Shown: positions 7,981 through 16,865 of the stretch, one piece after another
Layout: every line of letters starts with the position of its first letter
How positions within the stretch are numbered: position 1 is the first letter of the stretch
Source: Thermoplasmata archaeon
GTDB lineage: Archaea > Thermoplasmatota > Thermoplasmata > Lutacidiplasmatales > UBA184
Assembly: GCA_021802125.1 (NCBI GenBank)
Contig: JAKAAX010000001.1
Span: 1-64,000, forward strand
DNA length: 64,000 nt
Reading direction: 5' to 3'
Program-made: the position numbers and the translations under genes
Notes under the pieces: generated by a model
What the model saw: only the letters and a program-made list of their open reading frames with translations
The model's database searches: none
Told to the model about the DNA's origin: nothing

Positions 7981-8747
7981 GGTTGCATCTCCTCAGGGTT
8001 CGATTGCGAAAGGTACCGATAGGTCCCGCCCAGGCCACGGGACTCTACTCTGTAAACCCATCGGGAGGCGGTTAGCGATGGAATCTTCCCCGCGAGCGTC
8101 GCTCGCGCGATGACCGGCGGGAGCGGCTGGGTCCAGAGCGAGTACCGGTACGTCAGCGCGCCCGTCCTCGGGGGTCGGGCGGCTTCGAGGCCGATCATGG
8201 CGAAGGTATCCACAACGGGATAGAGCACCGGCTTCAGGTTCTGGCTATTGTAGGAGTACCCGAGGTCCTCCTTCGACACCGCGGAGCGCATATCGAGGCC
8301 CGTGGGAGTCCCGGAGGCCTCCCACTCGAAGACACCCCGCATCGGTCTGTGACCCGCGGCAGGGATGGCCTTGAGGAGACCCCGGACCAGTTCAAGAGTA
8401 TCCACACGGCCCGCCCAGAGCTTCAGGCCCTTCGAGGTCCCGCCATGGTCGGGCTCGAGCCAGGGGTCAAGGACGAGGGACCCAAACCCCCCGTCCAAGA
8501 CCACGGGCCACGCCTTGTCTCCTCCCCACGGTGGGGGATCCGGGTGCGGATGTTCTTCCCGGGCCTTGGCCGCAGCCACCGACTCCAAGGCCCGGGCGAG
8601 GGTAGCCCCCGACCGAACTTGGAACTCCCTCTCGGATGCGAACGCGCCCTCTGACCCGGGAGCGAAGAGGTCGAGAACCTCGAGAAGGCCGAGGCAAGCG
8701 AAGACCTGCCCTGGGTTGGAGACGTCGACCTGTAGGGTTTCGGTCAT
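7977..8747 (-). CDS. csb3: Csb3-like, putative Cas8-equivalent subunit
   Basis: This 256-residue protein begins MTETLQVDVSNPGQVFACLGLLEVLDLF, close to the N-P-G-Q-x-F-A-C-x-G-L-L-E start I recall for Csb3 of I-U loci. In these loci Csb3 appears where others carry the larger Csx17, so it is the likely Cas8 equivalent that recognises the PAM; that role is inferred. Other visible parts are a central HPDPPPWGGD loop and a C-terminal half with DMRSAVSKEDLGYSYNSQN and SRWVYRVESRGLGG. It overlaps both neighbours by four bases, so csb1, csb3 and cas3 are tightly co-translated. No csx17 is present in the window. Confidence 0.82.
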   Translation of the reverse strand: MTETLQVDVSNPGQVFACLGLLEVLDLFAPGSEGAFASEREFQVRSGATLARALESVAAAKAREEHPHPDPPPWGGDKAWPVVLDGGFGSLVLDPWLEPDHGGTSKGLKLWAGRVDTLELVRGLLKAIPAAGHRPMRGVFEWEASGTPTGLDMRSAVSKEDLGYSYNSQNLKPVLYPVVDTFAMIGLEAARPPRTGALTYRYSLWTQPLPPVIARATLAGKIPSLTASRWVYRVESRGLGGTYRYLSQSNPEEMQP

Positions 8748-11419
8748 GCGGAAGCTCTCGCGTCGGCCGTTTTCAACAAGGCTTCAAGATAGGCGAGCCC
8801 CCACCATCCATGTTCCCGTTGCATCGCCGTAAACCGACGCAGCTGGGAATTGCGCTCGTCGCGGCTTTCGGCGCGATGCTCCCGGTCCGTCGCCCGGTCC
8901 GGGAACTCGGGTCGGCCGTAGCCGTGATGCGTGGCGATGAGGTAGCGGACGAGCGGTTCCGAAACAGGGCCAAGATCGATGACCGACCCCAGCTCGTGGC
9001 GATAGCCCCCAAGGATTGCGGGCCCCCGGTAACGGGTACTCTTGGCTAGAGGTTCCGCTCCCCCCGTGTTCCCGGCGTACTCCTGCCAAACGCGCCTCGA
9101 CTTTCCGAGATCGTGCGCCCGTGCAGCCGCGACGAGCGATGCCGCAAGCGATCCCGGGAGGGCCAGCCGCTCCGTGAGCATCCCCATTTCCCTGGCTGTC
9201 TCATCTAGGTGGGCCGAGAGGGGCAACTCGTGGACATCCGCCCCGCCGCCAGGCTCCGGTCGAACCCGCAGGTACACCAGAGCGCGTCGAGGAGAATCCT
9301 CCGTGGACGGACGAAGCTCGATCGCCCAACAGGACCTCAGACCGGTGACCTCGCGGGCCTTCCTGAGCACCTCCTCCCGGTTCGACCCTTCGACTCGAGT
9401 CCCGCTCCCGAAGAGCACGAGCTCCCAGCCTGCATCGTTCTCTTTCATCAGGCCGTGATCCCGGAGGTCTGCTCGAGAGACAGGTTTAGCGCTCCTGGCT
9501 CCCCGGGCGTCCCCTAGTTCCTTGTCGGGGATTCGAGAGGAAGAAACGTCGGTAGCTGCCTCCTCCACCGAGGCGTCCAAGATCCCTTGAACATCGAGCC
9601 CGCCAACCTTCGCCGGCAGGACCACGGTCCGGAACGCGAGGGGGATGCCCGACCCCCCCTCCGCAAGGTCGCGGATGCGGCCTCGGAACTCGAGCGCGCC
9701 GCGGGATGACAAGACCACGATTCCGCTATCGGGAGCCCGCTTCCCCAGCGCCTCCAACTGGTCCCGGGCCGTCCGGATATCCGCCCTCAAGAGTTCCCGG
9801 GGCAGAAGGCGATATTCTTGGAAGACCTGCTCGACGGTGTCATCGTCGAGAAGGGCGGGGTTAGTCAGCGCCTCGATCTCTTCACGCCAGGCGAAGTACA
9901 CGTCGGGGAGCCCTCCATCCTCCAGGCCCCTTAGCCAGCTATTCACGGGAAGGGCGTCGCCCGAGTGAGTGGTCAGGCTCCATGCGTCTAGGTGCCAGGT
10001 CCGTAACGGTGGATGGGGGGGGACCGGTGCGAAGGCGTCCGCAGGGGGCGGGGACCCGGCCAGCTCTCCTGGGGACACCCCTTGGAGCGCTCGAAGGTAT
10101 TCTTCGGTCCGTTCCACCGCCCTGCGCTCCCTCGCGGCCCGGTCTTTCCCGGCCCGTGCCCCGGGTTTCTTCGATTGACCGGCATGAGTTGCCTCCTCGG
10201 ATCGTGGGAAGATGTCGACGGTCGCCTCCCCAATGCCGGCGCGGTTCACCCGGCCGAACCGCTGAATCATGCGGTCCGCTGGCACCAGGTCGCAGATCAT
10301 CTGGTCGGCGTAGAGATCAACTCCCACCTCGCCGGCCGAGGTCGAGACCAGGAATGCCACGCCCTCCCCCGCGTCGTTGGCCGACAGGAACCTGGAGAAG
10401 ACCCGGTGGTCCACGAGCAGATCACGCTCATGACCCCGCATCGTGCCCGTGAGGGCGACGACGTGCCCCGGGAACTGCTTCGAGAGTCGTGCTTGGACTG
10501 CGGAGACGTCCTTCAGTCGATCCAAGTAGACGACTACCCTTGCTGTGTGACCCGCGAACTCTCTCGCCCGCTCCAGCAGCTTGTCCCGGAATACCTCGGT
10601 CGAGAGCCCCATCCCAGGTGGCGTGTGCCAGGCCGGACGCTTGGGCGCACTAAGGACGCGCGAGAGCGTCCCCCCCTCCCGTTCTGGGTCGAGCAGGGTG
10701 AATGCTTCTTCCGAGCCCAGCGTTGCTGAAAGCGGAAGGAAGTGGAAGGGCGGCAGGGGGCCACCTGCAGCCGTCTGCAACTCCTCGATGCGCCGGAGCA
10801 GGGCTTCGAACGGCCGGGAAAGGTGGGCCTCGTCCAAGACTACCAGGGAATCCCGACCCAGGAGACCTGCGTGTAGGGGCCGGTGATACCGTCCGTCCCC
10901 GTACCCGGAGAAGAGCATGCGACTTCCCACCATGTCCACCGTGCCGACGATGATGGCCGGACGAGAGGGGTCCTCGCTCCACTCCCCGTTGTCCTCGAAG
11001 GCTCCTCGAAGGGTGCTGATCGCGAGGGGCAGGGAGCCACTCTCAACCGAGGCCGAGAGCTTCCCGAGCGCACCGCGAACCTCTTGGAGCTCCGGGGACT
11101 CGAGCGCCCGCCTGAGTCGCTCCGCCTCAGACGTGGCCTGATCCACGACCGCCCTTCGATCCACGACCCACACGAGCCTACGCGGGAGCGGGGCCCCCCC
11201 AGCCAACCCCAGCATCCAAAGTGCCATGATGCGGGTTTTTCCGGTTCCGGTGGGCAGTTGCACGGAGGGGGGGGCCTTGCCGGTGGAGAACCAGTCTCTG
11301 TAGAGCCGCTCCTGCCAGGCGTACGGATGCTGGCCTGTCAAGGACTGGAACGAAGAAACGAAGTCCATCCGGTTGCTGGCAATCACAGCGATGCCATATT
11401 TCTTCCCACGTCGCAGCAT
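8744..11419 (-). CDS. cas3: Cas3 helicase-nuclease with C-terminal HD domain
   Basis: The 891-residue effector unwinds and degrades target DNA after Cascade binding. Helicase motifs are in order: Walker A LPTGTGKT (about 55-62), DEAH (196-199), SAT (231-233) and motif VI MIQRFGRVNR (about 383-392). The HD nuclease lies at the C-terminus instead of the usual N-terminus: HD in RAHDLGK (769-770), His near 808 (GYRHEL), HH at 831-832 (ATHHGYG) and a final Asp near the end (KTADARAS). This inverted order is typical of type I-G Cas3. It is the first gene of the minus-strand operon. An ATG at codon 18 (MDFVSSFQ) may be the true start, because the first 17 residues look atypical. Confidence 0.95.
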   Translation of the reverse strand: MLRRGKKYGIAVIASNRMDFVSSFQSLTGQHPYAWQERLYRDWFSTGKAPPSVQLPTGTGKTRIMALWMLGLAGGAPLPRRLVWVVDRRAVVDQATSEAERLRRALESPELQEVRGALGKLSASVESGSLPLAISTLRGAFEDNGEWSEDPSRPAIIVGTVDMVGSRMLFSGYGDGRYHRPLHAGLLGRDSLVVLDEAHLSRPFEALLRRIEELQTAAGGPLPPFHFLPLSATLGSEEAFTLLDPEREGGTLSRVLSAPKRPAWHTPPGMGLSTEVFRDKLLERAREFAGHTARVVVYLDRLKDVSAVQARLSKQFPGHVVALTGTMRGHERDLLVDHRVFSRFLSANDAGEGVAFLVSTSAGEVGVDLYADQMICDLVPADRMIQRFGRVNRAGIGEATVDIFPRSEEATHAGQSKKPGARAGKDRAARERRAVERTEEYLRALQGVSPGELAGSPPPADAFAPVPPHPPLRTWHLDAWSLTTHSGDALPVNSWLRGLEDGGLPDVYFAWREEIEALTNPALLDDDTVEQVFQEYRLLPRELLRADIRTARDQLEALGKRAPDSGIVVLSSRGALEFRGRIRDLAEGGSGIPLAFRTVVLPAKVGGLDVQGILDASVEEAATDVSSSRIPDKELGDARGARSAKPVSRADLRDHGLMKENDAGWELVLFGSGTRVEGSNREEVLRKAREVTGLRSCWAIELRPSTEDSPRRALVYLRVRPEPGGGADVHELPLSAHLDETAREMGMLTERLALPGSLAASLVAAARAHDLGKSRRVWQEYAGNTGGAEPLAKSTRYRGPAILGGYRHELGSVIDLGPVSEPLVRYLIATHHGYGRPEFPDRATDREHRAESRDERNSQLRRFTAMQREHGWWGLAYLEALLKTADARASA

Positions 11420-12181
11420 GGCTCACCGGGCATCCCTCGCACCCCCAACCTGTGGCTCGTTTCGAGTAGTGCCCTGCGCCACGTAGTGGTCGGTGACGCA
11501 CCGGTCACGAGTTCCGGCCGACTCCAGCGTAACGAACCTCTCATCCTCCCGGTGGGTTCGGTCCGATCTCGCCTTGAGATTCTTTCCCAAGGTGTCCCAC
11601 CCCCGCTTCCAGCAGGGTCGGCCCATTCATCGACGCGCTCACGCCAGGATCTGAGCCCTCTCGCCGAGACGGTCGAAGAACTCCGTTCAACAGGGCAATA
11701 CAGGTTTTGGTCGGAGTATATGATCGAATGCCTTCCGGAGTTCGTTCGAGGGGACTATCTCAACGCACAGAGTGGCAAGGCGACCCGAGTTCTCGGTGAC
11801 CGGATCTAGGAACTCGGGTATAAGTCCAAGCCAGAGTGGGACTCGGAGACCCGGCGCAAGTGGCTGCGCTGCTGACCCAAACGGACGACCGCGGTACACC
11901 ACGCAAGCGCGTCCGGTGCACCGGAATGGGATGGCACACCCATGGTTTCCGGGAAGAGAGCCAGAACGACAATGGCCGCAGCCATTGGCCTCCCCTTGTC
12001 GCCCACCCCCAGTGAAGACGCGAGATCGCTGAACATCTCTGCCGTGTGCCTGCGTGATCTGAAGGTCATGGTCGAACGTTTGCCGCTTGCGCACCCAGTC
12101 GGAACGGCCCTCGCACGTGAGCCAGACGAAATATCCGGGGAAGAGTACGCGTCGAAGGCGCCCACGCTGGGGTCGTCGCCC
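11420..12181. other. Gene-poor stretch beside the cas operon
   Basis: No gene is convincing in these 760 bases. Candidate frames (minus 11687-12094, minus 11806-12165, and the 5' part of plus 11942-12817) conflict with each other, lack family signatures and have no clear starts. The DNA is less GC-biased and lacks the strong third-position GC of the neighbours. It probably contains the cas3 promoter at its left edge; otherwise it looks like eroded or non-coding accessory DNA. Confidence 0.5.
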
Positions 12182-12802
12182 TCACCAGTGCAGGAACCCC
12201 GCGCCGTAGTTCCCGCTGGCCAGGTTCGCCATGACGAAGATGAGGGCCACCTGGAACGCCGCCTGGACGCCGGAGAGCCTGGCGTTGAGCAGCCCGAGCC
12301 GTCCGATCTTGCCGATGTCCGGCCGTGCTTTCCGCAACTCGAGCACGATACGGAGCTCGTTGGGAAGGAAGATCCCGAAGCCCTGGACCGTGAGCACGAT
12401 CACGAAGAGGCCGGCCAACTGGATGGCGAGGTAGCCGAAGTTGAAGATGCCCTCGTACCTCGCGAGGTAGATTCCCGCCGTGATGGTCACGGAGGCCAAG
12501 GTCGGCATCAGGAAGAGCATGGTCGGGACCAGGCGCTGAACGAAGTCCGCCCGGGCAGGCCCGGTCATCCTCCCCAGGATGGGCCCGATCACGAGGCCCA
12601 TGAAGATGTCGATACCGGTCCACATTCCGCCACAAATGACGTGGACATAGTCCAGGTAGAGGAACCCGCCGAAGGAGAGCGCCGCGACAAGGCCCACGGC
12701 GGGGACCAGGACGAGCGGAACCGCCCTCCACGTGAGGATGGGCGGGGATGCAGGACCGCCCGTCACGCTTCGTCCCGTCCGAGGTCCGCCGTTGAACCAC
12801 AT
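12182..12802 (-). CDS. Integral membrane protein with four to five helices
   Basis: The 206-residue protein has about five hydrophobic helices: AVPLVLVPAVGLVAALSFGGFL near residue 30, then YVHVICGGMWTGIDIFMGLVIGPIL, LFLMPTLASVTITAGIYLA, AIQLAGLFVIVLTVQGFGIFL and a last one near AAFQVALIFVMANLASG. The second helix with a conserved-looking His (DYVHVICGGMWTG) recalls DUF2269/CopD-like membrane proteins in which such a His can bind haem or metal, but this is only a resemblance. Basic loops (RARADFVQR, LELRKARPDIGKIGR) suggest cytosolic faces. It stands alone and a specific function cannot be assigned. Confidence 0.8.
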   Translation of the reverse strand: MWFNGGPRTGRSVTGGPASPPILTWRAVPLVLVPAVGLVAALSFGGFLYLDYVHVICGGMWTGIDIFMGLVIGPILGRMTGPARADFVQRLVPTMLFLMPTLASVTITAGIYLARYEGIFNFGYLAIQLAGLFVIVLTVQGFGIFLPNELRIVLELRKARPDIGKIGRLGLLNARLSGVQAAFQVALIFVMANLASGNYGAGFLHW

Positions 12803-13067
12803 CGAAAGCCCTTCTGACGGGCGGACCAGAATCGACGATGAGGGATGGTCACTGATTCGACCCCAGACGAGACTCTCCGAATAGAACTATGGGTTCGCCG
12901 GACATGGTGGAACGCCAGGCCTGGGTAGACCCCCCTCAGGACAACTGCTGGTCACACGATCGCCTGGGGTGTGCCGAGCCCCTGAGAGAGGGGTCCGCTG
13001 CTGAGGACTCGGAACGGTCGACGAAGCGTGTGGGTGAATTCATCCCACTGAACGTGGATGAGGGTCT

Positions 13068-13847
13068 GTGGAGGTCATTCAACCACCCCTCGAACTGTCC
13101 GGTCTGTCATGCGGGGCGCCGCAGTCCCCTTGGTACTTTACCCTCCAAGGAGAGTGGGCACTCCTCCTCATCTCCCTTCTTGTCTTCGGGAGCTGCCTCG
13201 CTGCCTTGGCCGTCGTGGTCCTCAGAGCCCGAAGGAAGCGCGCGGAGGAAGGTCCTGCATCATCGGGCCCGAAGGCTGGACCAGCGAGGTCCGGACGCGC
13301 CTCCTATGACCATGCACTCCATCGGCTCGTGCTGGCCCTCCTTGTGGTGGCAGTGGCCTTCTCCGGCGCCACTGCCCTCGCGTTATGCGTGGCCCTTGCC
13401 ACACCATCCTACTCGGTGGGTCCTGTCGTTGATATCTCAATGGGGGGGCCCATAACGCTCACTTGCGACGGCGTCAACGCGTCCGAGGTCGATGTGGGAG
13501 CCTCAGCGATTTCCCTGGACACAACGATGCTCGGGTTCCACTTGATCTTGGCGGGAGCGAGCGGGAACACACCGCCCGGGACCGCCGGAAGAACGAACAC
13601 AACCGGCTGTGGTATCGCCCCTCCCTTGTCGGGGTGGATCGTTCTCCTCCTATCGCCGGGGGGCAGCACGAACCAAGCCTACTACGACGCTAGCGGGTGG
13701 CACTCTTGGAACGCGACAGTCCCAGTTGCGATCCAAAGTGGACAGACCATCGAGGTCATCGCAGCTCACGGCGTCAGCCTCGTGAACGCCGTCTTGAGCA
13801 TTGAGGCGGCAGGAGAGTGCGACGTAGTGGGGTTCGTCACACTTTAG
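13068..13847 (+). CDS. Membrane protein with extracellular beta-rich domain, unknown
   Basis: The 259-residue protein has two hydrophobic helices, one near residues 30-52 (WALLLISLLVFGSCLAALAV) followed by a basic cytosolic loop RARRKRAEEG, and one near 88-110 (LVLALLVVAVAFSGATALAL). The C-terminal 145 residues are Gly/Thr/Ser-rich with several Cys and look like an exported beta domain. N-x-S/T sequons are present (for example WNATV). I do not recognise the family. The start is a GTG and no strong Shine-Dalgarno sequence is visible. It is a single gene flanked by about 265 and 226 bases of non-coding DNA. Confidence 0.7.
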   Translation: MEVIQPPLELSGLSCGAPQSPWYFTLQGEWALLLISLLVFGSCLAALAVVVLRARRKRAEEGPASSGPKAGPARSGRASYDHALHRLVLALLVVAVAFSGATALALCVALATPSYSVGPVVDISMGGPITLTCDGVNASEVDVGASAISLDTTMLGFHLILAGASGNTPPGTAGRTNTTGCGIAPPLSGWIVLLLSPGGSTNQAYYDASGWHSWNATVPVAIQSGQTIEVIAAHGVSLVNAVLSIEAAGECDVVGFVTL

Positions 13848-14040
13848 AGGTGTTCTGTTGTGGATTCGGAAAGAGGCATTCCTACCGTCTACCGACTCGC
13901 CCTGAGACCGCAGTAGGAGTCGAACGGCTCGAAGGGTCTCGACGTCGACCGTCATCGTCCGTCCTTGGTAGATCGGGGACCTTCCGCCCCGGCCACGTCG
14001 ATGGTTCCGCCCCCGTGGGGCACAGCGGGTGGCTGGAGTC

Positions 14041-14047
14041 TTAAGAG
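14041..14047 (+). promoter_or_regulatory. TATA-like box of the nucleoside phosphorylase gene
   Basis: TTAAGAG in GC-rich surroundings, centred 30 bases before the ATG at 14074, fits an archaeal TATA box driving a leaderless or nearly leaderless mRNA. Confidence 0.6.
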
Positions 14048-14073
14048 TCGAACTCCCTCGGGCAGTCCACACC

Positions 14074-14853
14074 ATGCCCTTCCCGCAGCATTCGAAGAAA
14101 CACCGAGAAGAGGCCCTCTTCACGCCGCGACACTTCTTTCGCTACCTCCGGGGCCTCGGGGAAGTGGTTCCGCGCGCACCCTCCACGGTCATCCTCTGCT
14201 TCACGCCCCGCCTGACCAAGTTCGCGGTCGAGGAACTCCACTTCACCCCCGCCTCAGGGGTGCCTCGGGAGTTCATCTTGCGGACTCCCCGTGGCCCCCT
14301 CGGGCTCGTCGAGACGCAAGGCATCGGCGCGCCCGCACTGGCCGTTACCGCGGAGGAGCTCATGGCCCGAGGCGCGCGCCGGCTCATCTCCGTGGGTTTC
14401 GCGGCGGGCCTCCAGACTCATCTCAGCGTGGGCACGACCGTCCTCTGCACGAAGGCGGTCCGCGACGAGGGGACATCCTACCATTATGTCCCTGCGGGGA
14501 AGTATGCCCTCCCCTCTCGTCCCCTCTCAGCACGGCTCGGTCGCAGGCTAGAATCCCAAGGTGTCCGGGTCGCTCGAGGTGCGACCTGGACAGTCGACGC
14601 CATCTATCGAGAGACCCTGGCCGAGGTACGAACCTACCGCAAGGAAGGGGTCCTAACCGTGGACATGGAAGCGAGCGCTCTCTTTTCCATCGGGCGAGCG
14701 CACGGTGTGGAGGCGGCAGCGGTCTTCTCGATCAGCGATCTCCTCGAAGAGACCGGGTGGGAACCGAGGTTCCATGAAGCAAGGACCCACCTTCAGGAGC
14801 TGCTGAAGCGCACGGTGATCGCGCTGGGTGGCGGCAGGCCCGGCTTGCGGTAA
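14074..14853 (+). CDS. Nucleoside phosphorylase family protein (PNP/UDP)
   Basis: The 259-residue protein belongs to the purine nucleoside/uridine phosphorylase superfamily, which splits nucleosides with phosphate into base and ribose-1-phosphate. Visible signatures are RGPLGLVETQGIGAPALAVTAEEL (phosphate and nucleoside loop), RRLISVGFAAGLQ (the conserved G-x-A/C-G core), and GVLTVDMEASALFSIGRAHGVEAAAVFSISD with the V-D-M-E-A that contacts the ribose and the catalytic Asp of the I-S-D. The ATG at 14074 was chosen because a TATA-like box lies 30 bases upstream; the open frame extends 15 codons further. Uridine phosphorylase is the closest impression, but specificity is uncertain. Confidence 0.88.
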   Translation: MPFPQHSKKHREEALFTPRHFFRYLRGLGEVVPRAPSTVILCFTPRLTKFAVEELHFTPASGVPREFILRTPRGPLGLVETQGIGAPALAVTAEELMARGARRLISVGFAAGLQTHLSVGTTVLCTKAVRDEGTSYHYVPAGKYALPSRPLSARLGRRLESQGVRVARGATWTVDAIYRETLAEVRTYRKEGVLTVDMEASALFSIGRAHGVEAAAVFSISDLLEETGWEPRFHEARTHLQELLKRTVIALGGGRPGLR

Positions 14854-14928
14854 CCTGCTCCGATCTCGGCGCATGGTTTTCGCGCGCCGCAGGGATCGGC
14901 TCGCGCCACGTCCTGAGGGAAGGGCGCC

Positions 14929-15447
14929 TCAGCCCAAGGCGCGCCACATCAGGATATCGTCGAGGTAGCGCTCTCCGCGTTTGAACCCCCGGGGGAACCG
15001 ACCGCACTCCACAAAGCCGTGCTTTCGGTAGAGCTTCTTGGCTCTCTCGTTCTGGTCGACCACGATGAGGTAGAGCACCTCGAACTTCCCTGTGCAGGCC
15101 TTTAGGGTGGTGGAGATCAGCTCGTCCCCGATGCCCTTCCCGCGCCACTCGGGCACGATCGCGTTCGCGTAGATTCCCGCGTGCCGTTCCTCGGTGTGGT
15201 GTCCCTTGCGTCTAACGTCTGCCGCCCCAACAACGCGACCGTCCTCTTCGGCCACCATGCACACGGTGTCGCCGTCGAGTATCTCCCTCATGAGCGAGCC
15301 GAACCAGATGGCCTCTTCTCCCAGAGCGGGCTTCTTGGCCTGAGTATAGAGAAAGAGATCGGGGTTCCTGGTGACCTCGTCGTACCGGGAGTAGTAGAAC
15401 TCCACAAAGGTCGGGAAATCGGACCACCGCACCGGACGGATGACCAT
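14929..15447 (-). CDS. GNAT family N-acetyltransferase
   Basis: The 172-residue protein is a single GNAT domain that transfers acetyl from acetyl-CoA to an amine. It starts MVIRPVRWSDFPTFVEFYY (strand 1, helix 1). Motif A is IYANAIVPEWRGKGIGDELI, with the R-G-x-G-x-G acetyl-CoA loop. Motif B is the DQNERAKKLYRKHGFVECGRF segment that ends the fold. The length is normal. An AT-richer CAATAGCTAG about 25 bases upstream of the ATG could be the promoter. It converges with the phosphorylase gene. The substrate is unknown. Confidence 0.9.
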   Translation of the reverse strand: MVIRPVRWSDFPTFVEFYYSRYDEVTRNPDLFLYTQAKKPALGEEAIWFGSLMREILDGDTVCMVAEEDGRVVGAADVRRKGHHTEERHAGIYANAIVPEWRGKGIGDELISTTLKACTGKFEVLYLIVVDQNERAKKLYRKHGFVECGRFPRGFKRGERYLDDILMWRALG

Positions 15448-15813
15448 GGGTTTCGGACGAGTTCCCTAGCTATTGGACCTGTCGGGAGATCGGGGGTTGT
15501 CGTGTTGGTCTGTCGCTATAGGGAACCTTCTCAACGAGATCAGGTTCTGCGCCCTCAGACCCTTAGCCAAGTCCCTAGCCACATCCAGCTCCTCCTTCCC
15601 GTGGGCTCTCCCCGCAGATGGAGTCCAACGCGGCAGCTGAGCCAGGGACCTTTGGTTCGGGCACCGGGCCTAGCGAAATCGTTTGCATCGAGAGGCGGGG
15701 TGTGGCAATGCTGCGCACCGGATACGTCGACCGGACTTCTCAATGGGATGCCGGTTCTCCCTCCCCCGCCGCCCCTCCACAAGAACCAAGCGTTCAACGA
15801 CGTCCGGTCCACC
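15448..15813. other. Intergenic region between divergent acetyltransferase genes
   Basis: This stretch holds the promoters of two divergent GNAT genes and no convincing gene. A plus-strand frame continuous with the downstream gene crosses it but changes to a low-quality, Pro/Ser-rich composition, so it is treated as non-coding. An in-frame ATG at 15748 is an alternative start for the downstream gene. Confidence 0.5.
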
Positions 15814-16758
15814 ATGGTGGGACGGGCCGCGGTTCCTCCAGACCTCTGGCGAGCCTATCGCAAGGAGATGATTACCGCGTACCCTGACCAAGGTCCCCGA
15901 ACGGTTGCGTACGAGCAAGGGCAGATCCGCTCCGGGGAGCTGAGGGTTCGTCTTCTCGGAGACGATGTCTCCGCGCCCCTCGGATTCCTCCTGCACACAG
16001 CATCACGCGCGGGTGTTCAGGCGGAGACCCTGTATCTCGCCCGGGGAAACCGCTCCGAAAACCAAGTTCGAGCCCTGCTTGATGACCTATGCACGAGGGG
16101 ACCCCTCTTCAGTTTCAGGGGGACCGTTCTTGGGGTCGCCCCGAGCCTCCTCAAGAACGTCATGCCGGGTCTGGGGTTCCGATGCATCCAACGCCAGCGA
16201 CTTTGGATTGACCCTCGACGACCCCGAGCGTCAGCCACGGATCCCCTCCGGGTCCGGATACGTCGTCTCAGGCGGTCCGACGAAGCGGCGATAGAAAGGC
16301 TGTGTCTCGCCGCGTACGCCCGCCACATTGACTCGGCATTCGGGTCCGGCGCGGACGTCAAGGTCTGGGGACGCGCGTACGTTCGAGGACTGTTCAGGCC
16401 AGGGAAGTATCCCATCGACTACCGCGCATCGTTCGTAGCCGAGGGTGAACGAGCCCTCGTTGGAGACGTGCTGGTGCTCCGAGGAGCGGGACTCCCTCAC
16501 GTCCAAGACCTCTCCGTCCATCCCGGCTATCGCAGGCGAGGGGTAGGTACCGCACTGCTTCGGCATGCCCTCGCAGCTGTCGCCAAACAGGGAGCGCGGA
16601 GAGCGGAGATCACCGTGACTATCCAGAACCCGACGGGAGCGCTGAACCTCTACCGGCGGCTCGGATTCCGTCCTGACCGAAGCTCTCGAAGGGACCATGG
16701 CCTGTGGGTGCACGAAGCGACCAGGCGCAAGCTGCGCCTGGCAGTTCTCGAGGCATGA
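15814..16758 (+). CDS. Tandem GNAT acetyltransferase
   Basis: The 314-residue protein has two GNAT modules. The N-terminal one (about 1-150) keeps the fold pattern (GFLLHTASRAGVQAETLYLARGNRSENQVRALLDDL) but lacks a clear acetyl-CoA loop. The C-terminal one (about 155-300) has RIRRLRRSDEAAIERLCLAAY, then VQDLSVHPGYRRRGVGTALLRHAL with the R-R-G-x-G-T loop, then NPTGALNLYRRLGFRPD. Tandem GNATs with one degenerate half are known, for example mycothiol-synthase-like proteins. The start MVGRAAVPPDLW was chosen because the upstream frame looks non-coding; ATG 15748 would add 22 residues. The substrate is unknown. Confidence 0.85.
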   Translation: MVGRAAVPPDLWRAYRKEMITAYPDQGPRTVAYEQGQIRSGELRVRLLGDDVSAPLGFLLHTASRAGVQAETLYLARGNRSENQVRALLDDLCTRGPLFSFRGTVLGVAPSLLKNVMPGLGFRCIQRQRLWIDPRRPRASATDPLRVRIRRLRRSDEAAIERLCLAAYARHIDSAFGSGADVKVWGRAYVRGLFRPGKYPIDYRASFVAEGERALVGDVLVLRGAGLPHVQDLSVHPGYRRRGVGTALLRHALAAVAKQGARRAEITVTIQNPTGALNLYRRLGFRPDRSSRRDHGLWVHEATRRKLRLAVLEA

Positions 16759-16865
16759 ACTGGCGCGGACTGTTGCCGGTATGGGACAGCCCCCGGTCCG
16801 CGGGTCGGGCGGAATCATCACGGGAACCCCGCAGCCATGGACGCCCGGCGAACCGCCCCACGAGC

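Noticed and set aside
11942..12817. A 291-codon plus-strand frame
   Set aside because: Most of it is antisense to the membrane protein at 12182-12802 and consists of Glu/Asp/His/Arg-rich sequence typical of a shadow frame; the 5' part has no family signal.
13848..14040. Possible tRNA gene in a GC-rich intergenic stretch
   Set aside because: A short GAGTCGAAC-like motif recalls a T-loop, but no matching acceptor, D and anticodon arms can be built. No tRNA was found elsewhere either.
15181..15747. N-terminal extension of the tandem acetyltransferase
   Set aside because: It is partly antisense to the first acetyltransferase gene and lacks domain character; starts at 15748 or 15814 fit better.
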